From the NCBI GenBank assembly GCA_029260575.1, contig JAJDDB010000009.1:62001-126000 (forward strand): 64,000 bases of DNA, read 5' to 3'. Of the stretch, positions 8,870 to 18,064 are shown piece by piece; position 1 is the first letter of the stretch; each line of letters opens with the position of its first letter. The notes under the pieces were generated by a model. The model was not told where the DNA came from. It saw only the letters and a program-made list of their open reading frames with translations, and searched no databases. This DNA is from Phycisphaerales bacterium. GTDB taxonomy: Bacteria; Planctomycetota; Phycisphaerae; Phycisphaerales; SM1A02. The position numbers and the translations under genes are program-made.

Positions 8870-9682
8870 ATGAGATGGAACAACTTTGCTGGCACTGCCA
8901 TCATCCCCACACTGGCCCGGATCATCCTGGCTCTGGCCTTCGTGACAGCGGGATCTAGCAAGATCTTTGGCTCTGCGGAATTCAACGCTGATCAGGCTGA
9001 ATCCCTGCGCGAACTCGGCATCGATTTGAAGCCGACCGCCTCGACTGTGGCGTTCGTGACGCTGTTGCCACAGGATGCCGATCCTGATGATCCGGAAGTG
9101 ATCGACCAGAAGCCGCCGATCGACGAGCGCCCGTTCGATGACGAGCTGGACGCAGCAACTGCTACTCAGCCGCCGCCGGCCGACGATGTTGATGATGATG
9201 CTGTCGAAAAAGGCGATGACGATGCGCCTGGTGAAATTATCGAAATCCCTGTAATCGAAACCGGCACGACATACACCGGCGGCGCGATCAACCATCTTGT
9301 CTTGCTGCTAAATTCACAGGAAGTGCCACGGCCACGGCTCATGGCCTGGATTGCAGCACTGACGGAATTCGCCGGCGGGATTCTCATACTGATCGGTTTG
9401 TTCAGCCGTGTATGGGGTCTCGGACTTGCGATCACCATGGGGATGGCGTTTTACCTGACATCTATGCGTCCGTACTTCGTTGATGTTGGTCCGTTCGAGG
9501 CAGCCGGCAGCATGGAGTACGGCTGGCTGGTTTCTACGGTCTTCACCCAACTTGGGCTCGGCGTACTTGCCTTGACCGTTTTCCTCGTGGGACCCGGGCC
9601 GCTCAGTCTCGACCGACTGATCTTCCGGCCGCGCAAGCGTGAAGAAGCATTCGAGAATGTCGAGTCTCGGAACGAGCGTTGA
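8870..9682 (+). CDS. DoxX-like integral membrane protein with acidic insert
   Basis: This 270-residue protein opens with LARIILALAFVTAGSSKIFG, the usual first DoxX helix. Three more membrane segments follow, around residues 155-180 (MAWIAALTEFAGGILILIGL), 185-203 and 222-245. Between the first and second helix is an insert of about 95 residues rich in Asp and Glu, including DDVDDDAVEKGDDDAP, not found in short DoxX proteins. DoxX-family proteins are linked to quinone and redox membrane chemistry, but the role here is unknown. The ATG at 8870 was chosen because earlier in-frame codons run back through the tRNA-Leu gene. Confidence 0.75.
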   Translation: MRWNNFAGTAIIPTLARIILALAFVTAGSSKIFGSAEFNADQAESLRELGIDLKPTASTVAFVTLLPQDADPDDPEVIDQKPPIDERPFDDELDAATATQPPPADDVDDDAVEKGDDDAPGEIIEIPVIETGTTYTGGAINHLVLLLNSQEVPRPRLMAWIAALTEFAGGILILIGLFSRVWGLGLAITMGMAFYLTSMRPYFVDVGPFEAAGSMEYGWLVSTVFTQLGLGVLALTVFLVGPGPLSLDRLIFRPRKREEAFENVESRNER

Positions 9683-9838
9683 TCGATACGGTGTCGAGGG
9701 CAATTCAAACAGCCGGGCAGATGGCCAGTGTCGTTTCGATACCGGGCGCTACTTCAATGCGATGCGTCACGCCAGTTTGGGCGTTTCCGCCTGATTCTTC
9801 AGCAAACAGTGTCTGAGGTCGTATCCTAGAAGACGGAC

Positions 9839-10933
9839 ATGACATCGGATGCTGAAAACAACTTGCCCGCCCGCCAGTCTGCAGCCCATCACCAACCCGG
9901 CCGGGAGATTGTTGCGACTGTTGCGCCGTCAGCCGGTCACTCCACGCCGACTGACGATATCGTCGAGCAGCGTTTGCGCAACCTTGGCGGCGAAAGTGAA
10001 ACAGAGCGCAAGGTCAAGCGCATCGTGCCATTCGTTGCCTCTGCGATGGTGCATCTCGGTATCGTTCTGATTGCAGTCATTGCAGCCAGTACAGTTATCT
10101 TTCTGCAACGTGATGATCAGCCGACGCTCGTCGTCGCCAACTTTGACGATCTTCGCTACGATCCCATCATTCGCCGTGATGTTGAACAAAGCGATACGAC
10201 CGAACGGTTGGTGCAGGATCGTGTACCTGTTGAAGCGCTGACGCCGGCGATGACCGATCAATTGATGGATATTGAAGTTGATCCGTTGAGCGTGCTGTCC
10301 GATGCAGCGCCGCAGTCTGCGCTGGCTGATTTTGCTCCGGACACCACCACGAACCGCGTTGAGTTCAGCGGGTTGAGCAGCTCAAACGCCAAGCGCATCG
10401 TGTATGTCATTGATGCGTCGGGTTCGATGATTCGCTCACTGCAGATCGTCGTGCAGGAGCTTGCGCGGTCGATTGATGCGCTGTCGGCGCAGCAACAGGT
10501 AGGAATTGTGTTTTTTCAGGGCGAAGATGCACTTGTTGTTCCGCCAGAGTCCCAACTTGTTCCTGCTACGGGCGCGGAGAAGTTGCGCATGTTGCAGTGG
10601 ATTGATCAGAAGGTCTACCCAAGAGGGAGCAGCAATCCACTTGCAGCGATTCGCTATGCATTGGATCGCAAGCCGGATGTCATATTCATACTCAGTGAAA
10701 ACATCACCGGCGCAGGGCAGTACGAGATCGATCAGCGCGATCTGCTGGCAATGCTTGATGAACTCAATCCGGTCATTGACGAACAAACGGGTCGTCGGCA
10801 GACGCAGATCAACTGTATCCAGTTTCTGGAAACCGATCCGCTTGATACATTGCGGCAGGTCGCAGAGATTCACGGAGGGCCACGAGGGTACAAGTTTCTG
10901 GACCGAAAGGAATTGGGGCTGACCGGGCCATGA
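9839..10933 (+). CDS. Membrane-anchored von Willebrand factor A domain protein
   Basis: The protein has 364 residues. A charged N-terminal region of about 62 residues precedes one membrane helix (FVASAMVHLGIVLIAVIAASTVIFL, residues 65-89). A linker and a VWA domain (about 185-360) follow, so the domain probably faces the periplasm. The metal-ion-dependent adhesion site reads DASGS near residue 191. It overlaps the next gene as ATGA and heads a run with a TPR protein, ExbB/TolQ, two ExbD/TolR and a second TPR protein. The context suggests a scaffold or sensor on a proton-motive-force-driven machine; that is an inference. Confidence 0.82.
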   Translation: MTSDAENNLPARQSAAHHQPGREIVATVAPSAGHSTPTDDIVEQRLRNLGGESETERKVKRIVPFVASAMVHLGIVLIAVIAASTVIFLQRDDQPTLVVANFDDLRYDPIIRRDVEQSDTTERLVQDRVPVEALTPAMTDQLMDIEVDPLSVLSDAAPQSALADFAPDTTTNRVEFSGLSSSNAKRIVYVIDASGSMIRSLQIVVQELARSIDALSAQQQVGIVFFQGEDALVVPPESQLVPATGAEKLRMLQWIDQKVYPRGSSNPLAAIRYALDRKPDVIFILSENITGAGQYEIDQRDLLAMLDELNPVIDEQTGRRQTQINCIQFLETDPLDTLRQVAEIHGGPRGYKFLDRKELGLTGP

Positions 10934-12210
10934 AGTGTGAAAGAGTGTTGATGAGCGGGCCTCGGCTATATGCAAAACAGTTGTGTGTGGTTCTTGCGAT
11001 TCTGTGTGCAGCGTCAATTGCATCTGCGGACGCAATCACCTTCCGCGGGTCGACGATTCCACTGCGTGGTGTGACGGTGCAGGCCATCCGGGCTGGTGAT
11101 GTGTTTTATCTGGATCGTAACAATCGGCAGGCGCGGCGCGGATTGGACGAGATCAGCCAGCTTGGCTTTGATGAAATTCCGCAACTGGATCAGGCAGAAA
11201 AGGCGCTTGCGGACAGTGACCATGATGCGGCGCTGCGTTTGTTCTTGCAGGCGCTTATGACTGCAGACAGTACTGTTCAGCGGCTTTGGATTCACATGCG
11301 GCTCAGTCGTGTGCATGATTTTCGTGATGAGTACGTGCCGGCGGCGGGACACGCTGCTGCTGCAATGATGCTTGAACCGAACGCCTATTGGCGCATCCTC
11401 GAACCGACATGCCAGCCGATTGAACCGACGTATCCCCAAGCAGTCGAGGCAGATGATCTGCTGCGTGAGGCTGCCCGGCAGGTGACTGACGGCACACTGC
11501 AGCAGACTCTCGCGCGGATGCGAGAGGTTGTTTTACCGATCCGAAAGCGATTGGGTGATCAGTACAACGGACCTCCGATTGCGCACGGTTCGACGTGGTC
11601 GGGATTTTCCCGCAAGCAAATCGAAGCCGGGACGATTCTGCGCGATACCAGCAACGCCATTGCGGATGAGAAACCTGAACCAGTGGCCACTCCAAAGGCT
11701 GAATATGCGACTGATGCTGATGATGCTCAGACAGATTCGAAGCAACCAGATGCAGCATTTGATGCACCATCTGTGTCGCGGCGTCCTGATACTGGTCCGG
11801 CTCGCGTCGTCGACACCGAAGCATCGGACAAGGCTGCGGACGAAATCGATGATTTGCTCGAAGCTGGTGAATACGCGGCTGCGGTGAATCGATGTGAAGC
11901 AGCCGCGCGAGATGCTGGTGATCGCGATATTGCGCGGTTGCTATATCAATGGGGCAAAGCGCTTGCTGGCGCAGGGAAACCGCGTGACGCTGCTGTGATG
12001 TATACACGCTGCGCTGTACTGTTTCGAGGAACGGAGTACGGACTCGAAAGCCTGATCGAAACTGCAATGCTGTATCGAACTGAATTTCGGCAGATGGCAA
12101 CCAGCCACCGGCTCTTGCGTCGGGCGATTGAACTCGCTGATGTGCAGGGGCGCGAAACAGCAGCAGATAAAGCTCGCAAGTTGCTACGCGATTCAGGCAG
12201 CACGCCATGA
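10930..12210 (+). CDS. Exported tetratricopeptide-like protein
   Basis: This 426-residue protein has a hydrophobic signal segment (LCVVLAILCAASIASADA, ending near residue 34). Helical repeats follow around residues 60-130 and again at 305-420 (EAGEYAAAVNRCEAAARDA, LLYQWGKALAGAGKPRDAA), separated by a Pro/Asp-rich linker at about 240-300. The arrangement suggests a periplasmic TPR-type adaptor. Translation is coupled to the VWA gene by a 4-base ATGA overlap. Downstream, the ExbB-like gene begins within about 40 bases. No enzymatic motif is visible. Confidence 0.72.
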   Translation: MKCERVLMSGPRLYAKQLCVVLAILCAASIASADAITFRGSTIPLRGVTVQAIRAGDVFYLDRNNRQARRGLDEISQLGFDEIPQLDQAEKALADSDHDAALRLFLQALMTADSTVQRLWIHMRLSRVHDFRDEYVPAAGHAAAAMMLEPNAYWRILEPTCQPIEPTYPQAVEADDLLREAARQVTDGTLQQTLARMREVVLPIRKRLGDQYNGPPIAHGSTWSGFSRKQIEAGTILRDTSNAIADEKPEPVATPKAEYATDADDAQTDSKQPDAAFDAPSVSRRPDTGPARVVDTEASDKAADEIDDLLEAGEYAAAVNRCEAAARDAGDRDIARLLYQWGKALAGAGKPRDAAVMYTRCAVLFRGTEYGLESLIETAMLYRTEFRQMATSHRLLRRAIELADVQGRETAADKARKLLRDSGSTP

Positions 12211-12245
12211 CTGATTACGCGCACGGATACAAAGAAGGAGCGCGC

Positions 12246-13103
12246 ATGCAACGCAATGTCGGACGAGTAATACAGCTGGTGGCGATTCTCACGACATGCG
12301 TCGTGTTCTTTGGAACCAATGTGACTGCCAATGCGCAAGACAATGCGTTCAGTATTGAAGATGTCGCTGATCAAGACAGGGCAGCGGTCGGTGGCGGGTT
12401 AATAGAGAAATTCTTCATAACGCGTCGGACCGACGCAACAGGCGAACAGTCTGTCGAATGGCTCGGTAGCTTTATCATCTGGTTCTTGCTCTTGCTTTCG
12501 ATGTTGTCGATCGGACTGATCGGCCACATGGCTCTGACCAATCAACGCAAGGGCATCGTGCCCGAAGGTGTGGTGGACGAAGTCAAGCGTCTGCTTGGCG
12601 CAGGAAAGTACCGTGAAACATTGGCGCTAACGAAGAAGGATGAGAGTTTCTTCGGACAAGTGATGCATGCCGGCCTGCATGAAGCAAACCACGGTTTCGG
12701 CGCAGTTATTCGTGCGCTGGAACAATCATCTGACGAGCTTACGACGAATCGACTGCGACGAATCGAATATCTGAATGTGCTCGGGCAGGTCAGCCCGATG
12801 ATCGGGTTGTTCGGCACGGTGTATGGCATGATTCTTGCGTTTCAGGCGCTCGTGATGACCGGCGGAAATGCTGAACCGATCATGCTCGCTGGCGGTATTG
12901 CAACTGCGCTGGTGACCACATTCTGGGGTTTGGTTGTCGCCATTCCCGCACTGTCGGGCTACGCAATCATCCGCAACCGCATTGATGAATTGACTGCGGA
13001 AGCAACGCTGCGTGCCGAGGAGTTGCTAAACCAGTTTCGACCGAAAATGACGGGACGAAGCGCAAGTGAACCGAAACCGGCTGTTGCACCGCAGCCGCAT
13101 TAG
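12246..13103 (+). CDS. MotA/TolQ/ExbB-family proton channel subunit
   Basis: This is a 285-residue inner-membrane protein. An N-terminal signal-like helix (VIQLVAILTTCVVFFGTNVTANAQ) is followed by three channel helices: SFIIWFLLLLSMLSIGLIGHM, then after a cytoplasmic loop LGQVSPMIGLFGTVYGMILAF, and IATALVTTFWGLVVAIPALSGY. The last two carry the family motif with its proton-path Thr/Gly residues. The ATG at 12246 follows AAGAAGGAG at ideal spacing and was preferred to an ATG at 12207 that overlaps the upstream stop. With the two ExbD-like genes downstream it should form a proton-driven stator of the TolQR/ExbBD class. Confidence 0.9.
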   Translation: MQRNVGRVIQLVAILTTCVVFFGTNVTANAQDNAFSIEDVADQDRAAVGGGLIEKFFITRRTDATGEQSVEWLGSFIIWFLLLLSMLSIGLIGHMALTNQRKGIVPEGVVDEVKRLLGAGKYRETLALTKKDESFFGQVMHAGLHEANHGFGAVIRALEQSSDELTTNRLRRIEYLNVLGQVSPMIGLFGTVYGMILAFQALVMTGGNAEPIMLAGGIATALVTTFWGLVVAIPALSGYAIIRNRIDELTAEATLRAEELLNQFRPKMTGRSASEPKPAVAPQPH

Positions 13104-13124
13104 CCCCGCAAATGAAAAACTATT

Positions 13125-13146
13125 CCCCGCATCGGGAGATGCGAGG
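13125..13146. other. Hairpin in the ExbB-ExbD gap
   Basis: CCCCGCATC and GATGCGAGG can pair with one mismatch around a GGGA tetraloop, in the 82-base gap between the ExbB-like and first ExbD-like genes. No T run follows, so it may tune transcript stability instead of ending transcription. Confidence 0.35.
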
Positions 13147-13185
13147 TTTCGGGTGTGTTGCACGAATTGAGCTGCGAGTCGTTTC

Positions 13186-13653
13186 ATGAGCCACGTCTAT
13201 TCACGAGGAATGTCCGAAATACGGGCGAATCTCACGCCGATGATCGACGTGACGTTTCTGCTGATCGTATTTTTTGTGCTGGTGTCGCAGATTGTTGATG
13301 TCGAGCACGTGGAGATGAATCTGCCCAAGCCGAATGACCCGGCGAGCGAGAAGCCGAGCGAAGACCAGCGTGTTGTGATAAATGTGATGCCCGGCCCACT
13401 TGGCGAAGTTAATGGGTACAAGTTGGGAACTCGCGTGTACTCGGCTGACGAAGCGGGTATGGCTGGATTGACAGCGCGTCTTGCGCAGTTGTACGAAGCA
13501 AATCCCACGCTTGATGTCAATCTCCGTGCCGATCGAGCGACGCATTACAAATGGGTACAGGCTGCGATTCAGGCGGTCGGCGAAGCTGCAGGTCGCGTCA
13601 CTGCCCACGATGTGCAACCGCGCGTCAATCTGGCTGTGGAGCGCCAACAATGA
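13186..13653 (+). CDS. ExbD/TolR-family protein, first copy
   Basis: This 155-residue protein has a short cytoplasmic N-terminus, one membrane helix (MIDVTFLLIVFFVLVSQIV, residues 19-37) and a periplasmic domain. The Asp in LTPMIDVTF is the conserved proton-carrying residue of ExbD/TolR. The C-terminal part (DVNLRADRATHYKWVQAAIQAVGEA) fits the dimerising periplasmic fold. It overlaps the second ExbD-like gene as ATGA. Two ExbD-type subunits beside one ExbB-type subunit suggest a heteromeric stator. Confidence 0.9.
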   Translation: MSHVYSRGMSEIRANLTPMIDVTFLLIVFFVLVSQIVDVEHVEMNLPKPNDPASEKPSEDQRVVINVMPGPLGEVNGYKLGTRVYSADEAGMAGLTARLAQLYEANPTLDVNLRADRATHYKWVQAAIQAVGEAAGRVTAHDVQPRVNLAVERQQ

Positions 13654-14171
13654 GCTTTGATGTTGCGCACACTGACGAACAGATGATCGAGCATCGTGGG
13701 GCACGGCAGCGGCGATCGAACCGACCGGCGCGCCTCGGCCTGAATCTGACCGCAATGATTGACGTCGTCTTTCTGCTCTTGATCTATTTCCTGGTGGCAA
13801 CGAAATTCAAGCTTGGCGAAGAGATCTATCGAATGGATCTGCCGCAGCGCCAGCCCGCTCAGGCGGAGCGTGATCCGTTTCAACTTGATCGTGAACCGCT
13901 TCGCGTTGAGGTGACATCAATCGGGATTCGCCCGGATGATTACGCAGTTCGCATCGATGGGCCGTACCCGCAGCCTGCTACATTTGACGATCTGTTTGAC
14001 TTCCTCACACAACGCCAGATCAATGAAGCAGCGATCGGCGGTCTGTTCGAGCCGGATCATCCGATTATCATCGTCGCCAGCGGAACTACACGGTGGGAAC
14101 ACGTACTTGCCGGATTCAACGCCGCTGCTCGTGCGCGGTACACCAATATTATGTTCGCCAGGCCGAGATAA
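13650..14171 (+). CDS. ExbD/TolR-family protein, second copy
   Basis: This 173-residue protein has the same plan: a basic N-terminus of about 35 residues, then LNLTAMIDVVFLLLIYFLV with the conserved Asp, and a longer periplasmic domain ending WEHVLAGFNAAARARYTNIMF. Its ATG overlaps the stop of the first copy (ATGA), so translation is coupled. Sequence similarity to the first copy is confined mainly to the helix and domain ends, so this is an old divergence and not a recent duplication. The next gene starts on the base after its stop codon. Confidence 0.9.
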   Translation: MSFDVAHTDEQMIEHRGARQRRSNRPARLGLNLTAMIDVVFLLLIYFLVATKFKLGEEIYRMDLPQRQPAQAERDPFQLDREPLRVEVTSIGIRPDDYAVRIDGPYPQPATFDDLFDFLTQRQINEAAIGGLFEPDHPIIIVASGTTRWEHVLAGFNAAARARYTNIMFARPR

Positions 14172-16811
14172 ATGGGAATGCATAGAGTTCTTGGGAATCC
14201 GATTCGCAGATGCACGCTTTGTGTCATCGCAGCTGCGTGCATGATGTTCATTGCCATGCCCGGGCACGCGCAGTCACTTGATGAGTTGATTGATGAGCAA
14301 CAATACCTTGATGGCCTGAGTGAATTGAATCTCCCGGAAGTGCTGAATCATTACGTTGCGTCGCATCCCACCAATGATCCGGCTCGGCAGACGTATTTTC
14401 AGATTGCGCACCAGCGCATGGCAATGCGCCGCCCCGATGCGACACCTGCGCGCCGAACGCAACTTTTGCAGAACATTATTGACCTGCGCCAGGCGCTCAT
14501 TGATCTTCATCCCGATGATCCCCGGCGCACAATCTGGCTTAGTGATCAGGCAGCTGCATGGATGTTCGAAATGTTTAATGTCGAGGCGGCGGGATGGACA
14601 TCGGTTTTCGGATCGCCGATGCCGCAGCAGCGCCAGCGAGCTGCAGAGGCAGCATCAAAAGCGTATGAGTTGGCAAACCTGGCAAAAGAAGCTCTGGCCG
14701 CGACGTTGCTGCAGATTGAATCGCAACATGGATTTGTCGATGACGTTGCGGCCCAGCTGCAGCGACAGCGCTTTATTGAACGCGAGCGAAGACGACGTTT
14801 GCCGCTCGTTGGCGGGATAAGCGCAGTTGTACATACGGAACTGAGTGTGACCGATCCCGCAAAAGGTAAGCGTTTGTATGAAGAAGCAATTGACCAGTTG
14901 CAGGAGGCGGTCGAGCTGACAGATGGCTTGGCTGCGTGCCATGGACGGGTGTACCTTGCGCTAGCGTTCACACGGCTTGATCAGTTTGCTGAAGCGCACG
15001 CAGTGCTCGAGGCAGTTGAATCCGGGTCACAGTGCAACGCAGATCTCCAGACAATTGGCGGACTGGTAGGTGTAGAACTGGCGGGAGCCCGAGACGGCCC
15101 GGCAGGTGCGCTGCAAGAGATTGGCGACATGTTGCGGAAACGGTCCGGCACGATGTCGATGTTGCAACGCGTGTTATTGACGGATCAGCAATTCCTGTGG
15201 CGACGTGCAGCAACTGCTGAACTTGAAGGCGAACAACGAGAGGCACAATTAGCGTTGGCGTATCAAGCGTATCTTGACCTGTTGGATATGAATTTGGATG
15301 AACCTGCAGAGGTGGTTCGTTCGATCGTAGTGAGTCGAATTGCGAACGTTGTTGACGACTCGACACCAATTGCGCAGTTGCCGCCGTTGGTGGCTGTTGC
15401 ACTGGCAGAATCTCAGGCCCGCGACCCAGCCAGTCGATCCAAAGCGATTGTGCTGTTGCAGTCGGTGCTGGAGCGCACTGATATTGAAGCGGTCGACCGG
15501 GCCGCGGCGCTATTTAGCCTCGGGAGAACACTGTACGAAGATCAACGATCACTTGATGCTGCCCGTAGTTTCCTGGAGCTTGCGCGAGAGTATCCAACGG
15601 ACGGCCAGGCAGAGCGGTCGGCTGAACTTGCTGCAACACTGGCGTTTACTCTGTTTGAACGCCAGAAGAGCGTTACGGATGTACGTAATGTCTTGAATGA
15701 AGCGGTCACCCTCATTCGTGAGCAGTATCCAAACGTGCGCGGCATTGATCGCTGGCGCTATGTCGCCGGCGAGTTGGCAATTCATGAGCAGCGATACGAC
15801 GATGCAATGGCGCACTTCAAGTCAATCGGATCGACAGCAGAGCAGTATCACGATGCGCTGTTCATGCAGGGTAATGTCTCGCGCCTGGCAGCAGAAGCCG
15901 AATCTGATCAACTGAAGAAACTGACGCTCAATGAACAGGCTGTCGAAACTGTGCGAAACGTCCGAGAGCCGATTCAGCGGGTGATTGCGACGGATGGTGT
16001 TTCGGAATCTCGCCTTGCGGCATTGCAGTATTACGTTGTGTATCTGAATATTTTTGAAGCGAAGTCGCTGCTTGAGTTGACTGATGCGCAGCGCGCACTT
16101 GATTTGTTGTTGCAAGTTGAGTTGGATTCGATTGACGAACCGGAAGCGCGTGCGGATGTGCTGTTGGCACGAATTACCGCGTATCAGGCACTCGGCCGGG
16201 CAGGCGAGGCGCAGGATGAGGTCGGCAAGTACCTTGACGCAGCTCCGGATCAGGTAAGTCAGGTTCTGCCGCCGATGATGCTGGAAATTGAACGCGAGGT
16301 CCGCGAGCTTCTTGAGTTTGGACTGAAAGACGAAGCGACGGCACGAGCCCATCGCGAACTGCTGCCGATGGCAAACCTGCTTTCACAATGGTTGGTCAGC
16401 AATCCGCAGTGGCGAGGTGATGAATTTCGTTTGCGTCGCAGAATGTCCGCTGCATATGAACTCAGCGGTGAATTCGCAGCTGCGCTCACGGAGTATGAGC
16501 GGCTGTTGGTCCAGCATCCGAATCTCCTTGCATTGTTGCTCGGCAAGGCCGAATGCCTGTATCGACTCGGAAGCGAATCGCAGCTTGCAGAGGCAATTCA
16601 GCTCTATAAGCGAATCGGAGCGTCGGAGCGCGATCACAATTCACCCACATATTGGCAGTCGCAATTGCGCATGCTGCAGATTCTTGATGCGGTCGGACAG
16701 AACACGGAACAGATCGCGCCCCGCATCAAGCAGTTGGAGCAGCGCGACCCGGCGTTCGGCGGCACGCGCTGGCAGGCGGAATTCTATGCGCTGCGACGTA
16801 CGTATCGCTAA
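14172..16811 (+). CDS. Long exported TPR-repeat protein
   Basis: An 879-residue protein with a signal peptide (LCVIAAACMMFIAMPGHAQ, cleavage near residue 34). Almost the whole mature part is helical repeat; TPR-like units are seen around residues 235-290, 420-480 and 735-830 (AAYELSGEFAAALTEYERLLVQHP). No catalytic motif was found. The start follows directly on the stop of the second ExbD-like gene; an ATG two codons on is an alternative. As the last gene of the VWA-TPR-ExbB-ExbD-ExbD run it may be the periplasmic load or scaffold of that complex, an inference from position. Confidence 0.78.
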   Translation: MGMHRVLGNPIRRCTLCVIAAACMMFIAMPGHAQSLDELIDEQQYLDGLSELNLPEVLNHYVASHPTNDPARQTYFQIAHQRMAMRRPDATPARRTQLLQNIIDLRQALIDLHPDDPRRTIWLSDQAAAWMFEMFNVEAAGWTSVFGSPMPQQRQRAAEAASKAYELANLAKEALAATLLQIESQHGFVDDVAAQLQRQRFIERERRRRLPLVGGISAVVHTELSVTDPAKGKRLYEEAIDQLQEAVELTDGLAACHGRVYLALAFTRLDQFAEAHAVLEAVESGSQCNADLQTIGGLVGVELAGARDGPAGALQEIGDMLRKRSGTMSMLQRVLLTDQQFLWRRAATAELEGEQREAQLALAYQAYLDLLDMNLDEPAEVVRSIVVSRIANVVDDSTPIAQLPPLVAVALAESQARDPASRSKAIVLLQSVLERTDIEAVDRAAALFSLGRTLYEDQRSLDAARSFLELAREYPTDGQAERSAELAATLAFTLFERQKSVTDVRNVLNEAVTLIREQYPNVRGIDRWRYVAGELAIHEQRYDDAMAHFKSIGSTAEQYHDALFMQGNVSRLAAEAESDQLKKLTLNEQAVETVRNVREPIQRVIATDGVSESRLAALQYYVVYLNIFEAKSLLELTDAQRALDLLLQVELDSIDEPEARADVLLARITAYQALGRAGEAQDEVGKYLDAAPDQVSQVLPPMMLEIEREVRELLEFGLKDEATARAHRELLPMANLLSQWLVSNPQWRGDEFRLRRRMSAAYELSGEFAAALTEYERLLVQHPNLLALLLGKAECLYRLGSESQLAEAIQLYKRIGASERDHNSPTYWQSQLRMLQILDAVGQNTEQIAPRIKQLEQRDPAFGGTRWQAEFYALRRTYR

Positions 16812-16863
16812 GCCGTGTTGATGTGCAGGTTCAGGCTTCTTTGGTCTGCGATACACTGCCCAC

Positions 16864-17577
16864 ATGGTTATGAACGAAGCACAGCGCATCGAACGATTTG
16901 AATCTGCGTATAACCGCATCGACCATGGACTCGGCGATCTGCTGCGCGAGCAGGCAGACAAGCGCAAGCACGCATTTGCCTCGAAAGTTCGCATCGCTGC
17001 AAGTCGATATCGCAGGATCGCGCGACATAGTGATTTTCTGCTCGAGATCGGCGAGCTGCGTAATGCCGTCGTACACAACCGCACTGGTGATGATCTGTTC
17101 TTGGCGGTGCCGAGCGAATCAACAGTCGTCGAGCTCGAACGCATTGAGCAGGAAATTCTTGCGCCGGAGAATGTTGAGAAGCGATTCCTGAGGAAGGTGA
17201 TAGTGCTGCAGCCGACTCATTCGCTCGCGGAAGCGTTTGATCTGATTCGAGGCGATGGGTATTCGCGGTATCCCGTGTTTGAAGATGGGCGATTCATTGG
17301 CATGGTGACTTCCAACGGCTTCACGCGGTGGATTGCAGGGCAGATGAAAGGATCACGCATTGAGATCGATGCGTCGAAAGTTCAGATAGCCGACATTCTC
17401 GCGCTGGATCACCGACGGGATCGCGTGACATTTATCGCGCGCAGCGCACTTGTTGACGATGTCGAAGCGCTGTTCGCGCGCAACAAGTCACTGGAAGTTG
17501 TGCTGATCACCGAGCATGGCAGAGAAGATCAGACGCCGATCGGAATGATCTGTCCGGGCGATCTGGCGATGCGTTAA
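16864..17577 (+). CDS. HEPN-like plus tandem CBS-domain protein
   Basis: The protein has 237 residues. The N-terminal helical part (about 1-100) contains RNAVVH at residues 66-71, an Rx4H pattern in the sequence ELRNAVVHNR typical of HEPN domains. Two CBS motifs follow: VIVLQPTHSLAEAFDLIR with YSRYPVFEDGRFIGMVT, and VTFIARSALVDDVEALFA with VLITEHGREDQTPIGMI. CBS pairs commonly bind adenine nucleotides, so ligand-controlled HEPN activity is possible; it is not shown. It has no membrane segment. Its 3' end overlaps the convergent membrane-protein gene by four bases. Confidence 0.75.
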   Translation: MVMNEAQRIERFESAYNRIDHGLGDLLREQADKRKHAFASKVRIAASRYRRIARHSDFLLEIGELRNAVVHNRTGDDLFLAVPSESTVVELERIEQEILAPENVEKRFLRKVIVLQPTHSLAEAFDLIRGDGYSRYPVFEDGRFIGMVTSNGFTRWIAGQMKGSRIEIDASKVQIADILALDHRRDRVTFIARSALVDDVEALFARNKSLEVVLITEHGREDQTPIGMICPGDLAMR

Positions 17578-17978
17578 GTCGTTGAGGTTAAGTTTGTGCT
17601 GCGTTGTATGCCAAAGAGGTGCAATATCACGCCAGCGAAGGCGATCATGACGCCGATTGCAGTAACCGGTCGGAACGCGTTGACCGAATCCGCTTCGAGA
17701 ACAAACGCTACCAACAGTACGAGGGGCGAAATCAACAATCCGCACGACCCGATGGTTTGCATCGTGCACCGCCATCGCCGTGGGTGCGGTGTACGTGAGA
17801 CGCCGGCCATGATGTTTACCAGTCCCGCAAGCAATAAATAGATGTGATTGGCGCGGTGAGTGAAGCGAAGTGTCGCATCGCGTTCAATAATGGCTGGCAA
17901 TTCGAAGTGCAAATACACGCCGGTGCCGATGAACGCTGCGAGCGTAACGAGGCCGATGATGAGGTGCAGACGTGCCAT
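17574..17978 (-). CDS. Small four-helix membrane protein
   Basis: This 134-residue protein has four hydrophobic segments: LHLIIGLVTLAAFIGTGVYL, IYLLLAGLVNIMAGV, GLLISPLVLLVAFVL and IGVMIAFAGVILHLFGI. A conserved-looking HRANHIY lies before the second. The family is not one I can name with confidence; it resembles small uncharacterised membrane proteins. The ATG at 17978 is well placed before the first helix. It is convergent with the HEPN-CBS gene and overlaps it by four bases. Confidence 0.65.
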   Translation of the reverse strand: MARLHLIIGLVTLAAFIGTGVYLHFELPAIIERDATLRFTHRANHIYLLLAGLVNIMAGVSRTPHPRRWRCTMQTIGSCGLLISPLVLLVAFVLEADSVNAFRPVTAIGVMIAFAGVILHLFGIQRSTNLTSTT

Positions 17979-18064
17979 GTGAATTGTGCAACAGAATAGC
18001 GTGTAAGTATCGATGCTGAAGACACAGGCAGCGATCCCGGCATCTGGAGATGTCGGGCTTTGGG

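Noticed and set aside
18036-18057. Hairpin CCCGGCATC/GATGTCGGG as a terminator
   Set aside because: The stem is imperfect and no T run follows on either strand; kept only as a note.
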